The notes beneath the pieces are model-generated. The model saw nothing but the letters and a program-made list of their open reading frames with translations. It made no database searches and had not been told where the DNA came from. The translations under genes were made by a program, and so were the position numbers. This document shows, in pieces, positions 15,001-23,354 of a stretch of DNA of 23,606 nucleotides; the first letter of the stretch is position 1, and the number at the start of each line of letters is the position of its first letter. The stretch comes from SVTX01 sp045542075 (GTDB taxonomy: Bacteria; Bacillota; Clostridia; Oscillospirales; CAG-272): contig JAZQKI010000040.1 of NCBI GenBank assembly GCA_045542075.1, positions 1 to 23,606 on the forward strand. Reading direction: 5' to 3'.

Positions 15001-15456
15001 TTATCTGTTAGATTTTTCGATTTCAGAGAGCATTTGTACTCTGGTCTCGTGTCTTCCGCCAAGATACTCGGTGTCAACAAAGATATCCGCGAGATCGCAG
15101 GCAAGGCCCGCGCCAACAACACGCTCGCCAAAGCAAAGCACGTTTGCGTTATTGTGCATTCTCGTCATTCTTGCGGAGAATGTATCCGAGCAGCAAGCCG
15201 CACGGATCCCGTTGTGCTTGTTAGCCGCCATGGACATTCCAATGCCCGTGCCGCAGACAAGTATTCCAAGCTCAGCCTCGCCAGCCTGTATCTTTTTGCA
15301 GAGAGCTGTCGCATAATCGGGATAGCTGCAGGACTCGGTGGTGTACGTTCCAACGTCCACAACCTCAATTCCGCGCTCATTAAAATGCTCAATAACCTTT
15401 AATTTAAGGGAAAGACCTGCGTGGTCGGAACCCATAATCATCTTTTTTGTTGCCAT
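15001..15456 (-). CDS. rpiB: ribose 5-phosphate isomerase B
   Basis: Interconverts ribose-5-phosphate and ribulose-5-phosphate. 151 aa, typical of the RpiB/LacAB fold. Motifs: GSDHAGLSLKLKV, the strand GIEVVDVGTYT, SYPDYA, catalytic Cys in ILVCGTGIGMSMAANK, and MHNNANVLCFGERVVG. It follows tsaB by 7 nt, so it is part of the operon, although its SD is poor (AAAGG about 11 nt upstream), consistent with translational reinitiation. rpe, the partner epimerase, is on the same strand about 1.5 kb further on. Confidence 0.95.
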   Translation of the reverse strand: MATKKMIMGSDHAGLSLKLKVIEHFNERGIEVVDVGTYTTESCSYPDYATALCKKIQAGEAELGILVCGTGIGMSMAANKHNGIRAACCSDTFSARMTRMHNNANVLCFGERVVGAGLACDLADIFVDTEYLGGRHETRVQMLSEIEKSNR

Positions 15457-15463
15457 TTTTCTA

Positions 15464-16159
15464 TCAACCTTTCAGCTTTTCTATTCTTTCTCGCTCCGCC
15501 TGAGAGGGACGGAGATATACGGGCGCAAGCTCAAAGTCACTTACAGCTTCGCCGTTATTATACTTTTTAAGCGCGCACATAGCCGTGCTGTATCCACTCT
15601 CAAGTCGGAGTCTTTCGGGCACTGCTTCAATTTTCGTCTTTACAAACTCCCGCTCGCAAATGCCATATCCGTCACCCGACAGATAAACCTTTTTGCCAAG
15701 TGAGGCAAGCTCATCGTCAAGGTCACTTACCGATATAAGACGGTCAGGGCACAGACGGGTAATAACACCGCCCGAGCACTCATAAAGCGCATTGTAGACG
15801 TGATCACGGCGCGCATCCATAACGGGACAGAGAATACCGTCAAACATAGAAATATTCTCCGCGAGCGCGTCCAATGTGGATATACCGACGCAAGCCTTGT
15901 TCTTGCCAAAGGTAAGACCTTTTATCGTAGCCGCGCCGATACGTACTCCCGTAAACGAGCCGGGACCCACGCTGCAAGCAAACAGATCTATATCATCAAC
16001 AGCCGTGTCGGTAAGCTTGAGTATCTGCTCAACAACAGGAAGCAGCGTCTCACTGTGGGTGTTTCCCGTGTTGACCGTGATCTCACATATTAATTTTTCA
16101 TTGTCGCACAGAGCCGCCGCGCATACCGCGGCACTGCTGTCAATCGCTAAAATTTTCAT
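15464..16159 (-). CDS. tsaB: tRNA threonylcarbamoyladenosine biosynthesis protein TsaB
   Basis: Non-catalytic, ASKHA-fold partner of TsaD in the t6A37 tRNA modification complex. 231 aa. Visible: N-terminal MKILAIDSSAAVCAAAL, THSETLLPVVEQIL, and the signature SVGPGSFTGVRIGAATIKGL. The start is ATG 16159, with AGAGG 7 nt upstream, rather than the adjacent TTG at 16162. It lies 17 nt downstream of tsaE, the usual bacterial pairing; tsaD and tsaC are not in this window. Confidence 0.94.
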   Translation of the reverse strand: MKILAIDSSAAVCAAALCDNEKLICEITVNTGNTHSETLLPVVEQILKLTDTAVDDIDLFACSVGPGSFTGVRIGAATIKGLTFGKNKACVGISTLDALAENISMFDGILCPVMDARRDHVYNALYECSGGVITRLCPDRLISVSDLDDELASLGKKVYLSGDGYGICEREFVKTKIEAVPERLRLESGYSTAMCALKKYNNGEAVSDFELAPVYLRPSQAERERIEKLKG

Positions 16160-16176
16160 CAAATAACCTCTGCCGA

Positions 16177-16635
16177 TCAGATAAGCGTCACGGTGATTTT
16201 TCTGCCGTCACCAAGATCGGTCTTTTCTATTTCAACTTTAACGTAAGATTTCGGGAGAGCATAGGGTATCATCTCGCACCATTCCGCAATACACAGAGAA
16301 TCGGGGCGAAGATAATCGTAAAAGCCAACGGAGTACAGATCGTCCTCGTCGGTAATGCGGTACATATCAAAATGACATATACGCTTTATCCCGCAGGGAT
16401 TTTCAATACATCTGTATTCGTTAACCAGGGCAAAAGTCGGAGACTTGACCGTCGCCTGGGGCGCAAGAGTTGATGCAAAGCCGCGAACAAACGAGGTTTT
16501 GCCAACACCCAGATCACCGTACATAGCAACGAATCGCGGAAGGCTTGTATCTGTCAGAATAGCCTCTGCAAGCTCTCGTCCGATATTTTCGGTAAGCTCA
16601 ACCTTATCCGTATTTATTACAAATGGGAATTTCAT
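16177..16635 (-). CDS. tsaE: tRNA threonylcarbamoyladenosine biosynthesis ATPase TsaE
   Basis: P-loop ATPase that resets the TsaBD complex during t6A synthesis. 152 aa from ATG 16635. Walker A is GDLGVGKT (40-47); KSPTFALVNEY, HFDMYRI and CIAEWCEMI are the family's conserved blocks. An upstream in-frame ATG at 16668 would add 11 residues inside fhs but has no SD. ATG 16635 is one base past the fhs stop, implying coupled translation, and gives the usual TsaE N-terminus. Confidence 0.93.
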   Translation of the reverse strand: MKFPFVINTDKVELTENIGRELAEAILTDTSLPRFVAMYGDLGVGKTSFVRGFASTLAPQATVKSPTFALVNEYRCIENPCGIKRICHFDMYRITDEDDLYSVGFYDYLRPDSLCIAEWCEMIPYALPKSYVKVEIEKTDLGDGRKITVTLI

Positions 16636-16636
16636 A

Positions 16637-18310
16637 TCAGAACAGTCCTGTGATAACACCGTTTTCATCTATATCTATAGAGTACGCCGCGGGAGCCTTG
16701 GGAAGACCGGGCATAGTCATAATAGCACCCGTAAGCACAACAATAAATCCTGCGCCCGCCGAAAGCTTGACCTCGCGCACAGTGATGTTGAAGCCCGAGG
16801 GACGTCCCAGCTTTGTGGGATCATCAGAGAGAGAATACTGTGTTTTTGCAAAGCAAACGGGGAACCTGGAATACTTTTCGTCAAGCTTTACTATCTCGTC
16901 AAGCTGCTTCTTTGCCGCGGATTCAAAAATAACTCCGTCAGCGCCGTAAATATTCTTTGCAACCGCCTCTATCTTTTCTGTTACGCTCATATCGTCGCTA
17001 TACATAAACTTGAAGTCAGACGGTTTCTCACAAGCCTTGATGACTGCTTTTGCAAGCTCAATGCCGCCGTCGCCGCCCTTGGCAAACACCTCGGAAAGCG
17101 CAAGATCAACGCCCTTGGAGTTGCACATCTCGGTAAGGAGGGCAATTTCCGCGTCGGTATCTGTATCGAATCGGTTTATCGCAACGACAACGGGAAGACC
17201 GAACTTGTGAATGTTGTCAATGTGAGCCTCAAGGTTTACAGAACCGCGCTTGAGGGCATCAAGATTCTCAGCCTTAAGGTCTGCCTTGGGAACTCCGCCG
17301 TTGTATTTAAGCGCGCGGATAGTCGCAACTATAACGACTGCGGAAGGGGTAAGACCTGCCTTGCGGCACTTGATATCAAGGAACTTTTCAGCTCCGAGGT
17401 CTGCGCCAAAGCCCGCCTCGGTTATAGTGTAATCAGATATCTTGAGCGCAAGCTTTGTTGCTCTTACGCTGTTACAACCGTGAGCAATATTCGCAAAGGG
17501 CCCGCCGTGGATTATAGCGGGTGTGTTTTCAAGAGTCTGAACAAGGTTGGGCTGGATAGCATCCTTAAGAAGCACAGCCATAGCGCCGTGAGCCTGAAGA
17601 TCGCGCGCGTATACGGGCGAGCCGTCGTACTTATATGCAACAAGGATATTTCCAAGTCTTTCCTTAAGGTCTGTAATATTTTCCGCGAGGCAGAGAATAG
17701 CCATAACCTCGGAAGCGACTGTAATGTGGAAATGATCCTCACGGGGAACACCGTTGACCTTTCCGCCGAGTCCTACGATAATATTACGAAGCGCGCGGTC
17801 ATTGGTATCCGTGACACGTCCGAAAAGGATTCTGCGCTCGTCAATACCGAGGACGTTACCTTGCTGAAGATGATTGTCAATAATAGCGCAGAGAAGGTTG
17901 TTTGCCGCAGTAATTGCGTGGAAATCTCCCGTAAAGTGAAGATTTATATCGTCCATAGGTACGACCTGCGAATATCCTCCGCCTGCAGCGCCGCCCTTGA
18001 CTCCAAACACAGGTCCGAGAGAGGGCTCTCGGAGAGCAATCATAGTCTTTTTGCCGAGCTTGGACATAGCCATACCAAGACCAATGCTTGTTGTAGTTTT
18101 ACCTTCGCCAGCGGGGGTGGGGTTTATAGCCGTGACAAGAACAAGCTTTCCGTCGGGATTTTTGGAAACCTTATTCATATACTCATTACTTATCTTCGCC
18201 TTGTATTTTCCGTAAAACTCAAGGTCGTCCTCGCAAATTCCGATAGATGCCGCAACCTCTTTTATGGGGAGCATTTTGGCTTCTCTTGCAATTTCTATAT
18301 CCGTTTTCAT
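16637..18310 (-). CDS. fhs: formate-tetrahydrofolate ligase
   Basis: ATP-dependent formylation of tetrahydrofolate, supplying 10-formyl-THF for purines, fMet and one-carbon flux. 557 aa, normal for the family. Motifs: NPTPAGEGKTTTSIGLG (ATP P-loop), REPSLGPVFGVKGGAAGGGY, INLHFTGDFHAITAANNLL, and PVVVAINRFDTDTDAE. I prefer ATG 18310 with AGGGTGA five nt upstream; GTG 18319 is possible. It lies 27 nt after the XRE-type regulator with no promoter or terminator between, so both are likely on one transcript. The gene is common in Clostridia and does not on its own imply acetogenesis. Confidence 0.97.
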   Translation of the reverse strand: MKTDIEIAREAKMLPIKEVAASIGICEDDLEFYGKYKAKISNEYMNKVSKNPDGKLVLVTAINPTPAGEGKTTTSIGLGMAMSKLGKKTMIALREPSLGPVFGVKGGAAGGGYSQVVPMDDINLHFTGDFHAITAANNLLCAIIDNHLQQGNVLGIDERRILFGRVTDTNDRALRNIIVGLGGKVNGVPREDHFHITVASEVMAILCLAENITDLKERLGNILVAYKYDGSPVYARDLQAHGAMAVLLKDAIQPNLVQTLENTPAIIHGGPFANIAHGCNSVRATKLALKISDYTITEAGFGADLGAEKFLDIKCRKAGLTPSAVVIVATIRALKYNGGVPKADLKAENLDALKRGSVNLEAHIDNIHKFGLPVVVAINRFDTDTDAEIALLTEMCNSKGVDLALSEVFAKGGDGGIELAKAVIKACEKPSDFKFMYSDDMSVTEKIEAVAKNIYGADGVIFESAAKKQLDEIVKLDEKYSRFPVCFAKTQYSLSDDPTKLGRPSGFNITVREVKLSAGAGFIVVLTGAIMTMPGLPKAPAAYSIDIDENGVITGLF

Positions 18311-18337
18311 ATCAGTCACCCTTTAACCTTTCTTTAG

Positions 18338-19420
18338 TCAGACGTGCTTTTCCATAGCCGATATTGCCGCCACAAATCTCGCCTCACTCCTGATCGTCGC
18401 CCAGATCCTGCTGGAGAATCTGCCGCGGAGAAGCTTTGAGCAAAGGCTGACGTCGTTTCCTTTGGTATGCTCAACCTTATTTATAAGTATTGATGAATAG
18501 TTAACGTTATCGGGACGTGTATCAAACGCTATTGCGTACTCCGCCATTTTCTCAACGCAGTCAAGTGCGCTGGCTCTGTCACCCTGCATAAGATAAAGCA
18601 TAGCAAGCTGACGGTAGGAGTTTGCGATCCTGTCATTATAATAGAGAAGTCCGTCGCCAAAAATAACGTCAAAAAGCTCGATGCCTTTCTTCATTACCTG
18701 GATCTTCTGCTCAAGGGAGTAGTTATTTTCGGAAATATCAGGCACGCAGGCAATATTGTAGATATGCCACCAGATGTTGTCCGCAAACTCAATAATATTG
18801 GTCTGAGCCTGACGGAATGCGATGTCACCCGTGAGCACGGTAGCCTTGACTATTTCCTTGCTGTAGTCCATGCTGTGGAGCTTTTCGGCAATATCAAGTG
18901 CCGCCTTGTCGTTGCGGAGCTGATGCGAGTATATATCGCAAAGAGTTTTCTTTGTATCATCGCGAAGCTCGTCGTCGGTGCAATAATCAAGCACGTGGTT
19001 ACAAAGCGAGATAGCCTCTGCAAGATCTGCCTTCTTGGGCTTGTCCGCGTTTATTGCGGAGAGCACCTTCGCAAGCTCAAGCTGGATCTCAAATGAGGAG
19101 GGGATCTCTGCATAAGCCTCACGCAAAAGCTCAAGACATGCCGTCATATCGTCCTCATCCTCAAGTCTTTGCGCCTGAGCAAGATAATCCTTTATTTTTG
19201 ATTCCTTCTGAACACTGTCGTAGCAAAGAAGCTCGTCCATTCCTACGCCAAAAAAGTCCGCGATAAGAGGCAGTGTCTCAATATCGGGGTAGCAGATCTC
19301 AGACTCCCAACGGGAAACCGCCTGGGGAGTTACGTTCAGATACGCCGCAAGCTTTTCCTGCGTTGTATCGTTTTTCTTTCGGAGCAAACGAATCTTCTGT
19401 CCTATTTTAATTCCTGTCAT
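18338..19420 (-). CDS. XRE-family transcriptional regulator with TPR-like helical region
   Basis: 360 aa. Residues 6-65 form a Cro/C1-type HTH: IGQKIRLLRKKNDTTQEKLA, YLNVTPQAVSRWESEICYPD, and LPLIADFFGVGMDELL. The remaining ~290 residues are mostly amphipathic helices with repeated Leu/Ala patterns (for example ACLELLREAYAEIPSSFEIQ, CNHVLDYCTDDELRDDTKKT), resembling tetratricopeptide-type peptide- or protein-sensing regions. No membrane segment. The SD AAAGGA is about 10-12 nt from ATG 19420. It heads the operon with fhs, tsaE, tsaB, rpiB, ispD and ispF. Whether it controls this operon is unknown; no clear operator was found at its promoter. Confidence 0.82.
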   Translation of the reverse strand: MTGIKIGQKIRLLRKKNDTTQEKLAAYLNVTPQAVSRWESEICYPDIETLPLIADFFGVGMDELLCYDSVQKESKIKDYLAQAQRLEDEDDMTACLELLREAYAEIPSSFEIQLELAKVLSAINADKPKKADLAEAISLCNHVLDYCTDDELRDDTKKTLCDIYSHQLRNDKAALDIAEKLHSMDYSKEIVKATVLTGDIAFRQAQTNIIEFADNIWWHIYNIACVPDISENNYSLEQKIQVMKKGIELFDVIFGDGLLYYNDRIANSYRQLAMLYLMQGDRASALDCVEKMAEYAIAFDTRPDNVNYSSILINKVEHTKGNDVSLCSKLLRGRFSSRIWATIRSEARFVAAISAMEKHV

Positions 19421-19465
19421 TTGACTAAAATCCTTTCGTCAAGATATTTTGCCATTCTAAATATT

Positions 19466-19494
19466 ATTATATAATATTTATTTTTGAAAGTCAA
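19466..19494 (-). promoter_or_regulatory. sigma-A promoter for the XRE-fhs-tsaEB-rpiB-ispDF operon
   Basis: Minus strand: -35 TTGACT (19489-19494), 17-nt AT-rich spacer, -10 TATAAT (19466-19471). The leader to ATG 19420 is about 40 nt. Confidence 0.83.
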
Positions 19495-19562
19495 TATATT
19501 ATTTTCAAAAACTCAACTTATTGTTTAATTTTTCGGCGACAAAAATTTTTTACAAAAAACTC

Positions 19563-19591
19563 TTTACTTTAACGCTCTAAAGTGATAAAAT
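19563..19591 (+). promoter_or_regulatory. sigma-A promoter for the yerC operon
   Basis: -35 TTTACT (19563-19568), 17-nt spacer ending AAGTGA, -10 TAAAAT (19586-19591). An inverted repeat occupies the spacer. Confidence 0.7.
19566..19583. promoter_or_regulatory. inverted repeat within the yerC promoter, candidate operator
   Basis: ACTTTA (19566-19571), 6-nt spacer, TAAAGT (19578-19583), lying between the -35 and -10 boxes. TrpR-type dimers bind palindromes of this scale, and the first gene downstream encodes a TrpR-related protein. Confidence 0.45.
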
Positions 19592-19638
19592 ATACATGGA
19601 GACCCCCATTTGATCAATGAAAAGGACGGTACAAATCA

Positions 19639-19944
19639 ATGAAAAACTCAAAATTTGATACGGACATTGAATATCTCTACAAGGGAATTATTACACTCGA
19701 AAATGCCGAGGATTGTAAAAACTTTTTTGAGGATCTTTGCACGGTATCCGAGCTTCAGGAAATGTCCCGCAGAATAAAGGCGGCAAGGATGCTCAGCGAC
19801 GGGTACGTTTATTCCGAAATAGCGGCGCAGACAGGACTCAGTACGGCAACTATCAGCCGCGTAAACCACTGCATAAAGTACGGCAACGGCGGATACAGCA
19901 AGGTGCTTGAAAGCATTAAGCTTGAAGAAAAGAAGCATAAATAA
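19639..19944 (+). CDS. yerC: TrpR-related protein of the YerC/YecD family
   Basis: 101 aa, all-helical, DNA-binding. The HTH is YSEIAAQTGLSTATISRVNH, followed by CIKYGNGGYSKVL, the hallmark of the YerC branch of the TrpR fold. The N-terminal half (FEDLCTVSELQEMSRRIKAA) is the dimerisation region. Tryptophan binding is not established for this branch, and no tryptophan genes are nearby. The SD AAAGGA is about 12 nt from ATG. It starts an operon with a methyltransferase (1-nt gap) and hslO. Confidence 0.88.
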   Translation: MKNSKFDTDIEYLYKGIITLENAEDCKNFFEDLCTVSELQEMSRRIKAARMLSDGYVYSEIAAQTGLSTATISRVNHCIKYGNGGYSKVLESIKLEEKKHK

Positions 19945-19945
19945 T

Positions 19946-20728
19946 ATGGCAGAGAATATGTATTCGGGCTACGGCTCGATTTCGGGAATATACGATAAAA
20001 TAAACTCCGAGATAGATTACTCCGCATGGGCGGATTTTATCGAGGATTGCTTTAACGAATACTCCAAGGACAAGCCCTCGCTCGTTCTTGACCTCGCCTG
20101 CGGTACGGGAAGTATGACGTTGGAGCTTGCGCGCCGCGGATACGATATGATAGGTATTGACGGCAGCGAGGATATGCTCGCTGAGGCGTACAACAGAATG
20201 TACGACTGTGAGATGAGCGGTATTCTTTATCTCAGACAGGATATGCGTGCCTTTGAGCTTTACGGCACAGTTGGAGCGGTCACGTGTTGCCTTGACAGTA
20301 TAAACTATCTTTCGGGCGACGGCGAACTTGAAAAATGCCTTGCCTGCGTGCATAATTATCTTGATCCCGACGGACTTTTTATATTTGACGTAAATACTCC
20401 CTATAAGTTTGAGAATATATACGCCGACAACTCCTACATCCACGAGGACGAGCGTGACGGCAAGGCAACTCTGTGCGCATGGCAAAACGACTATGACAAG
20501 GAGAGCAGACTCTGCAGCTTCTACCTGAGCGTTTTCGAGGAGGGTGAGGACGGCAGATATACCCGCACCGACGAGATACAGACAGAGAGATGCTTTGACA
20601 GAGCAGAGATAAAAGCCGCGCTTGAGGATGCGGGCTTTGAAGTAATAGGCTTTTTTGGAAATTATAAATTTACAGAGGCCGCAGACAATGACACTCGCTG
20701 GTATATAGTAGCGAGAGCAAAAAAATAA
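19946..20728 (+). CDS. class I SAM-dependent methyltransferase
   Basis: 260 aa. Rossmann-type core: motif I VLDLACGTGSMTLELARRG (47-65), acidic ribose contact in MIGIDGSEDML, motif for the adenine loop LRQDMRAFEL, and LDSINYLSGDGELEKCL. The C-terminal half is a beta-rich lid typical of small-molecule methyltransferases in Firmicutes; the substrate cannot be told. The ATG at 19946 is one base after the yerC stop with only a weak purine-rich SD, suggesting translational coupling; a second ATG at 19958 is an alternative. It sits between yerC and hslO, an arrangement I cannot tie to one pathway. Confidence 0.85.
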   Translation: MAENMYSGYGSISGIYDKINSEIDYSAWADFIEDCFNEYSKDKPSLVLDLACGTGSMTLELARRGYDMIGIDGSEDMLAEAYNRMYDCEMSGILYLRQDMRAFELYGTVGAVTCCLDSINYLSGDGELEKCLACVHNYLDPDGLFIFDVNTPYKFENIYADNSYIHEDERDGKATLCAWQNDYDKESRLCSFYLSVFEEGEDGRYTRTDEIQTERCFDRAEIKAALEDAGFEVIGFFGNYKFTEAADNDTRWYIVARAKK

Positions 20729-20743
20729 AAAGAGGAAAATAAA

Positions 20744-21622
20744 ATGTCTCAATCAAAAATTTTGCGCGCCATGACGAGTGACGGCAGCGCGAGAATACAC
20801 GTAATAAACTCAACTGAAATTGTAAATCAAGCAATTAAATTCCACAATACGACACCCACCGCAACCGCAACTCTTGGCAGACTTCTCACCGCTACGTCTA
20901 TGATAGGCTGTATGCTTGGCGAGAAGGAGGACAGCGTGACCGTATCCCTTTACGGTGACGGCCCTGCGGGACGCGTTATCGTCACATCCGACTATATCGG
21001 AAACGTGCGCGGATATATTCAGAACCCCGGGGTTGATCTGCCCCTCAAGCCTAACGGAAAGCTTGACGTAGGTGGAGCTGTCGGACGCGGATTTCTCAAT
21101 ATGATAAAGGACATCGGCGAGGGCGAGCCCTATAACGGCTCTGTCGAGCTTGTGTCGGGCGAGATCGCCGAGGACATCGCAACCTATTACGCAGAGAGCG
21201 AGCAGGTACCCACCGTTTGCTCACTCGGTGTGCTTGTAGATACCGACTGGTCGTGCAAGGCGGCGGGCGGAATTATCATTCAGCTTCTTCCTTTTGCAGA
21301 CGAGGAGACCGTTTCGCAGATAGAAAAGAATATCCCCAAGCTCTCAAACATCTCCCGACTTTTCGAGGAGGGAATGGACAATCAGGAAATTCTCAAGATC
21401 GCCATGGAGGGAATAGAATACGACTTGTTCGACGAGATAGACGTAGACTACCTCTGCACATGCTCCGAGGAAAGAATGAGACAGGCACTCGCATCCATCG
21501 GCAAGACCGACCTTGAAAAGCTCTTTGCCGAGCAAATAGCCGAGGGCAAGCCCGAGGAGCTGGAGATAGTTTGCAGATTCTGTAATTCAAAATATACCTT
21601 TAAGCCAGGGGATTTGTACTAA
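20744..21622 (+). CDS. hslO: redox-regulated chaperone Hsp33
   Basis: Holdase chaperone, switched on by oxidation when its zinc-binding cysteines form disulfides. 292 aa. The N-terminal domain includes TATLGRLLTATSMIGCML, VSLYGDGPAGRVIVTSD, VRGYIQNP, and GGAVGRGFLNMIKDIG. The redox switch is CXC (C238, C240) and CXXC (C277, C280), all intact. SD GAGGAAA precedes ATG 20744, 15 nt after the methyltransferase. Last gene of the yerC operon, ending at the shared terminator at 21721. With the SOD gene it is the second oxidative-stress protein in the window, though unlinked. Confidence 0.96.
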   Translation: MSQSKILRAMTSDGSARIHVINSTEIVNQAIKFHNTTPTATATLGRLLTATSMIGCMLGEKEDSVTVSLYGDGPAGRVIVTSDYIGNVRGYIQNPGVDLPLKPNGKLDVGGAVGRGFLNMIKDIGEGEPYNGSVELVSGEIAEDIATYYAESEQVPTVCSLGVLVDTDWSCKAAGGIIIQLLPFADEETVSQIEKNIPKLSNISRLFEEGMDNQEILKIAMEGIEYDLFDEIDVDYLCTCSEERMRQALASIGKTDLEKLFAEQIAEGKPEELEIVCRFCNSKYTFKPGDLY

Positions 21623-21720
21623 AACGCATAAAGTGAGATAATAGCATTCTGGTTAATTCACGTTGTTTTATTAATCAATGATAAATTATCAGAAATCTCG
21701 AAAAAGAAATAAAAATAGTA

Positions 21721-21746
21721 AAAGCCTTGCCGCGCGGCAAGGCTTT
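21721..21746. terminator. bidirectional terminator between hslO and dpaB
   Basis: AAAGCCTTGCCG / CGGCAAGGCTTT stem with minimal loop, a T-run on the plus side and an A-rich tract on the other. It lies 4 nt from the dpaB stop. Confidence 0.9.
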
Positions 21747-21750
21747 TTTG

Positions 21751-22308
21751 TCACAAAAACATCTTCCTGAGCTGCTTGCCCTTGAGCGCTGCTTCGAGCG
21801 CGTCGGGCACCTGCGAAAAGTCAGATACAAGCGAGTGCGGTTTTTTGTCGGGATCGTCCTGACACATAGGCACGAAATATATATTCTTACGCACCAGAAG
21901 CTTTGAAATGTTAGCAAGATTTGCGGACATCGCGTCGTTTGACGCCAAGGCAATAAGCAGGGGACGGTCGCACCGCAGGTGCGCCTTTGCCGCCATACAC
22001 ACGGGTGTGTCAGTGATGCCGTTTGCAATTTTGGCAAGCGTGTTGCCCGTGCAAGGACAGATAACAAGCGCCTCGAGCGCCGCCTTTGGTCCTAACGGCT
22101 CCGCTTCGCCTATGGAGTGGATTATGGGTCTGTCGCACAGAGTCGCAACCTTCTGATTCCATTCGGATGCTTTTCCGAATCTTGTGTCTGTATAATACGC
22201 GTTATTGCTCATTATTGGAACTACGTCATATTTTTCCTTGAGCTTCTCAAGGGCTTTATATGACTTTTCAAAGCTGCAAAATGAGCCGCACATAGCAAAG
22301 CCTATCAT
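21751..22308 (-). CDS. dpaB: dipicolinate synthase subunit B
   Basis: SpoVFB. With DpaA it makes dipicolinic acid from a lysine-pathway dihydrodipicolinate precursor in the mother cell; DPA is then packed into the spore core. 185 aa, flavoprotein (HFCD) fold: MIGFAMCGSFCSFEKSYKAL, IMSNNAYYTDTRFG, ICPCTGNTLAKIANGITDTP, and KAHLRCDRPLLIALASNDAM. The start codon overlaps the dpaA stop by 4 nt (ATGA), so the subunits are translationally coupled. A terminator follows immediately. Confidence 0.95.
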   Translation of the reverse strand: MIGFAMCGSFCSFEKSYKALEKLKEKYDVVPIMSNNAYYTDTRFGKASEWNQKVATLCDRPIIHSIGEAEPLGPKAALEALVICPCTGNTLAKIANGITDTPVCMAAKAHLRCDRPLLIALASNDAMSANLANISKLLVRKNIYFVPMCQDDPDKKPHSLVSDFSQVPDALEAALKGKQLRKMFL

Positions 22309-23219
22309 ATATAAATTACCCTTTCTTTGAGATTTTGGTATATGCTGTCAAAAATGTATCCGCCCGCGCTCTCGGGTGAGTATCTGCCGGGGAGCGAGGG
22401 CGCAAAAATAATATTCATTCCCGCCTCACGAGCCGCACGAAGATCTATTCCACCGGGGCAGGAGGCAAGCTCTATATAGGTCGCAGAGCTTTTCTTTCCT
22501 ATAAGCTCCTCCGAAAAAATCAGGGAGGGAACTGTGTTGAATATTATCCGACTGTTTTGTACTGCCTGCTTGAATTTTTCAGCTTTTGCCAAGTCTCCTA
22601 TCTTTACTGCCTTGCATCCAATCGACTCGGCGTGACTTAGTGCCTCGTCCTTGCGTGCAGCGACCGTCACGTCAGCGCCCATTGAAAGAAGCAGCTTTGC
22701 GAGATATTTCGCTATCCGTCCGTAGCCGCCCACAAGCACCGAGCTACCCTTTATAGTCACGTCGGTGTTTTCCATAGCCACCATTATGCCGCCCTCGGCG
22801 GTAGACTCGGCATTGCTCTGCAAAAACTGCTCGGACAGGGAATAGTCAATAAGAGAAACTTCCTTATTTTCTGCCATTTCCTTAATGCTTTTGCTTATGT
22901 TTCCGCCGAGGATACGTTTGACACCACACCTCTTTGCGCAGTCGAGAACGTCGGAAATAAGTATCTGCTCGTCAGCGTCTCCAACGCTTGCCGACACGTG
23001 CACTCCGTCGCGCGATATTGGCATAGGGAGCACTACAAAATCTCCGTTGGCAACGGCTCTCTCAAATCCGCTGTAGACCTTAATGCCGCTGTGTGCCGAA
23101 AGATCATCGCTTGATTTGCATATATTAACAGTATGTCCGCGGGATGCAAGTACCCTTGCGAGCGCCGCTATGCGCTTGTCACCCCCGATAAGAGTAAATC
23201 TATATTTAATACTTTTCAT
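22305..23219 (-). CDS. dpaA: dipicolinate synthase subunit A
   Basis: SpoVFA, the NAD(P)-dependent oxidoreductase subunit. 304 aa. N-terminal domain: FTLIGGDKRIAALARVLASR, DFVVLPMPISRDG. C-terminal Rossmann domain: SSVLVGGYGRIAKYLAKLL (GxGxxA), ADVTVAARKDE, ELASCPGGIDL, and APSLPGRYSPESAG. SD GGAGG is 5 nt before ATG 23219. Its presence argues that the organism forms endospores. A sigma-K-like -10 box upstream fits mother-cell expression. Confidence 0.95.
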   Translation of the reverse strand: MKSIKYRFTLIGGDKRIAALARVLASRGHTVNICKSSDDLSAHSGIKVYSGFERAVANGDFVVLPMPISRDGVHVSASVGDADEQILISDVLDCAKRCGVKRILGGNISKSIKEMAENKEVSLIDYSLSEQFLQSNAESTAEGGIMVAMENTDVTIKGSSVLVGGYGRIAKYLAKLLLSMGADVTVAARKDEALSHAESIGCKAVKIGDLAKAEKFKQAVQNSRIIFNTVPSLIFSEELIGKKSSATYIELASCPGGIDLRAAREAGMNIIFAPSLPGRYSPESAGGYIFDSIYQNLKERVIYI

Positions 23220-23251
23220 ATTCGCCTCCGTAAAGAAAAACTACTCATTCC

Positions 23252-23280
23252 TATTTTATGTCGACACACAGGAGCGTGAC
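23252..23280 (-). promoter_or_regulatory. candidate sigma-K promoter for dpaAB
   Basis: Minus strand: CATAAAATA (23252-23260) fits the sigma-K -10 pattern CATAnnnTA. A CACG (23275-23278) with the expected AC core lies upstream, but the gap is about one or two bases shorter than usual. No sigma-A promoter is visible here. Confidence 0.45.
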
Positions 23281-23354
23281 ATTTGTCGAAAGATAAAATA
23301 TTTAGAAAAGGCGGAACTTATTAACAAAAAATTCATACAAAAAAATTTCTCTTA

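Noticed and set aside
16445..18337. 630-codon open frame on the plus strand opposite fhs
   Set aside because: It lies antisense to the intact, motif-complete fhs gene, has Cys/Arg/Ser-rich low-complexity sequence without a recognisable domain, and has no SD. It is a codon-bias shadow.
19617..19658. short upstream ORF of 13 codons overlapping the yerC start
   Set aside because: It has no well-spaced SD and no Trp or regulatory codon run, so an attenuator peptide is not supported.
19916..20752. 278-codon minus-strand frame opposite the methyltransferase gene
   Set aside because: Antisense to a gene with clear SAM-binding motifs; no start signal and no family resemblance.
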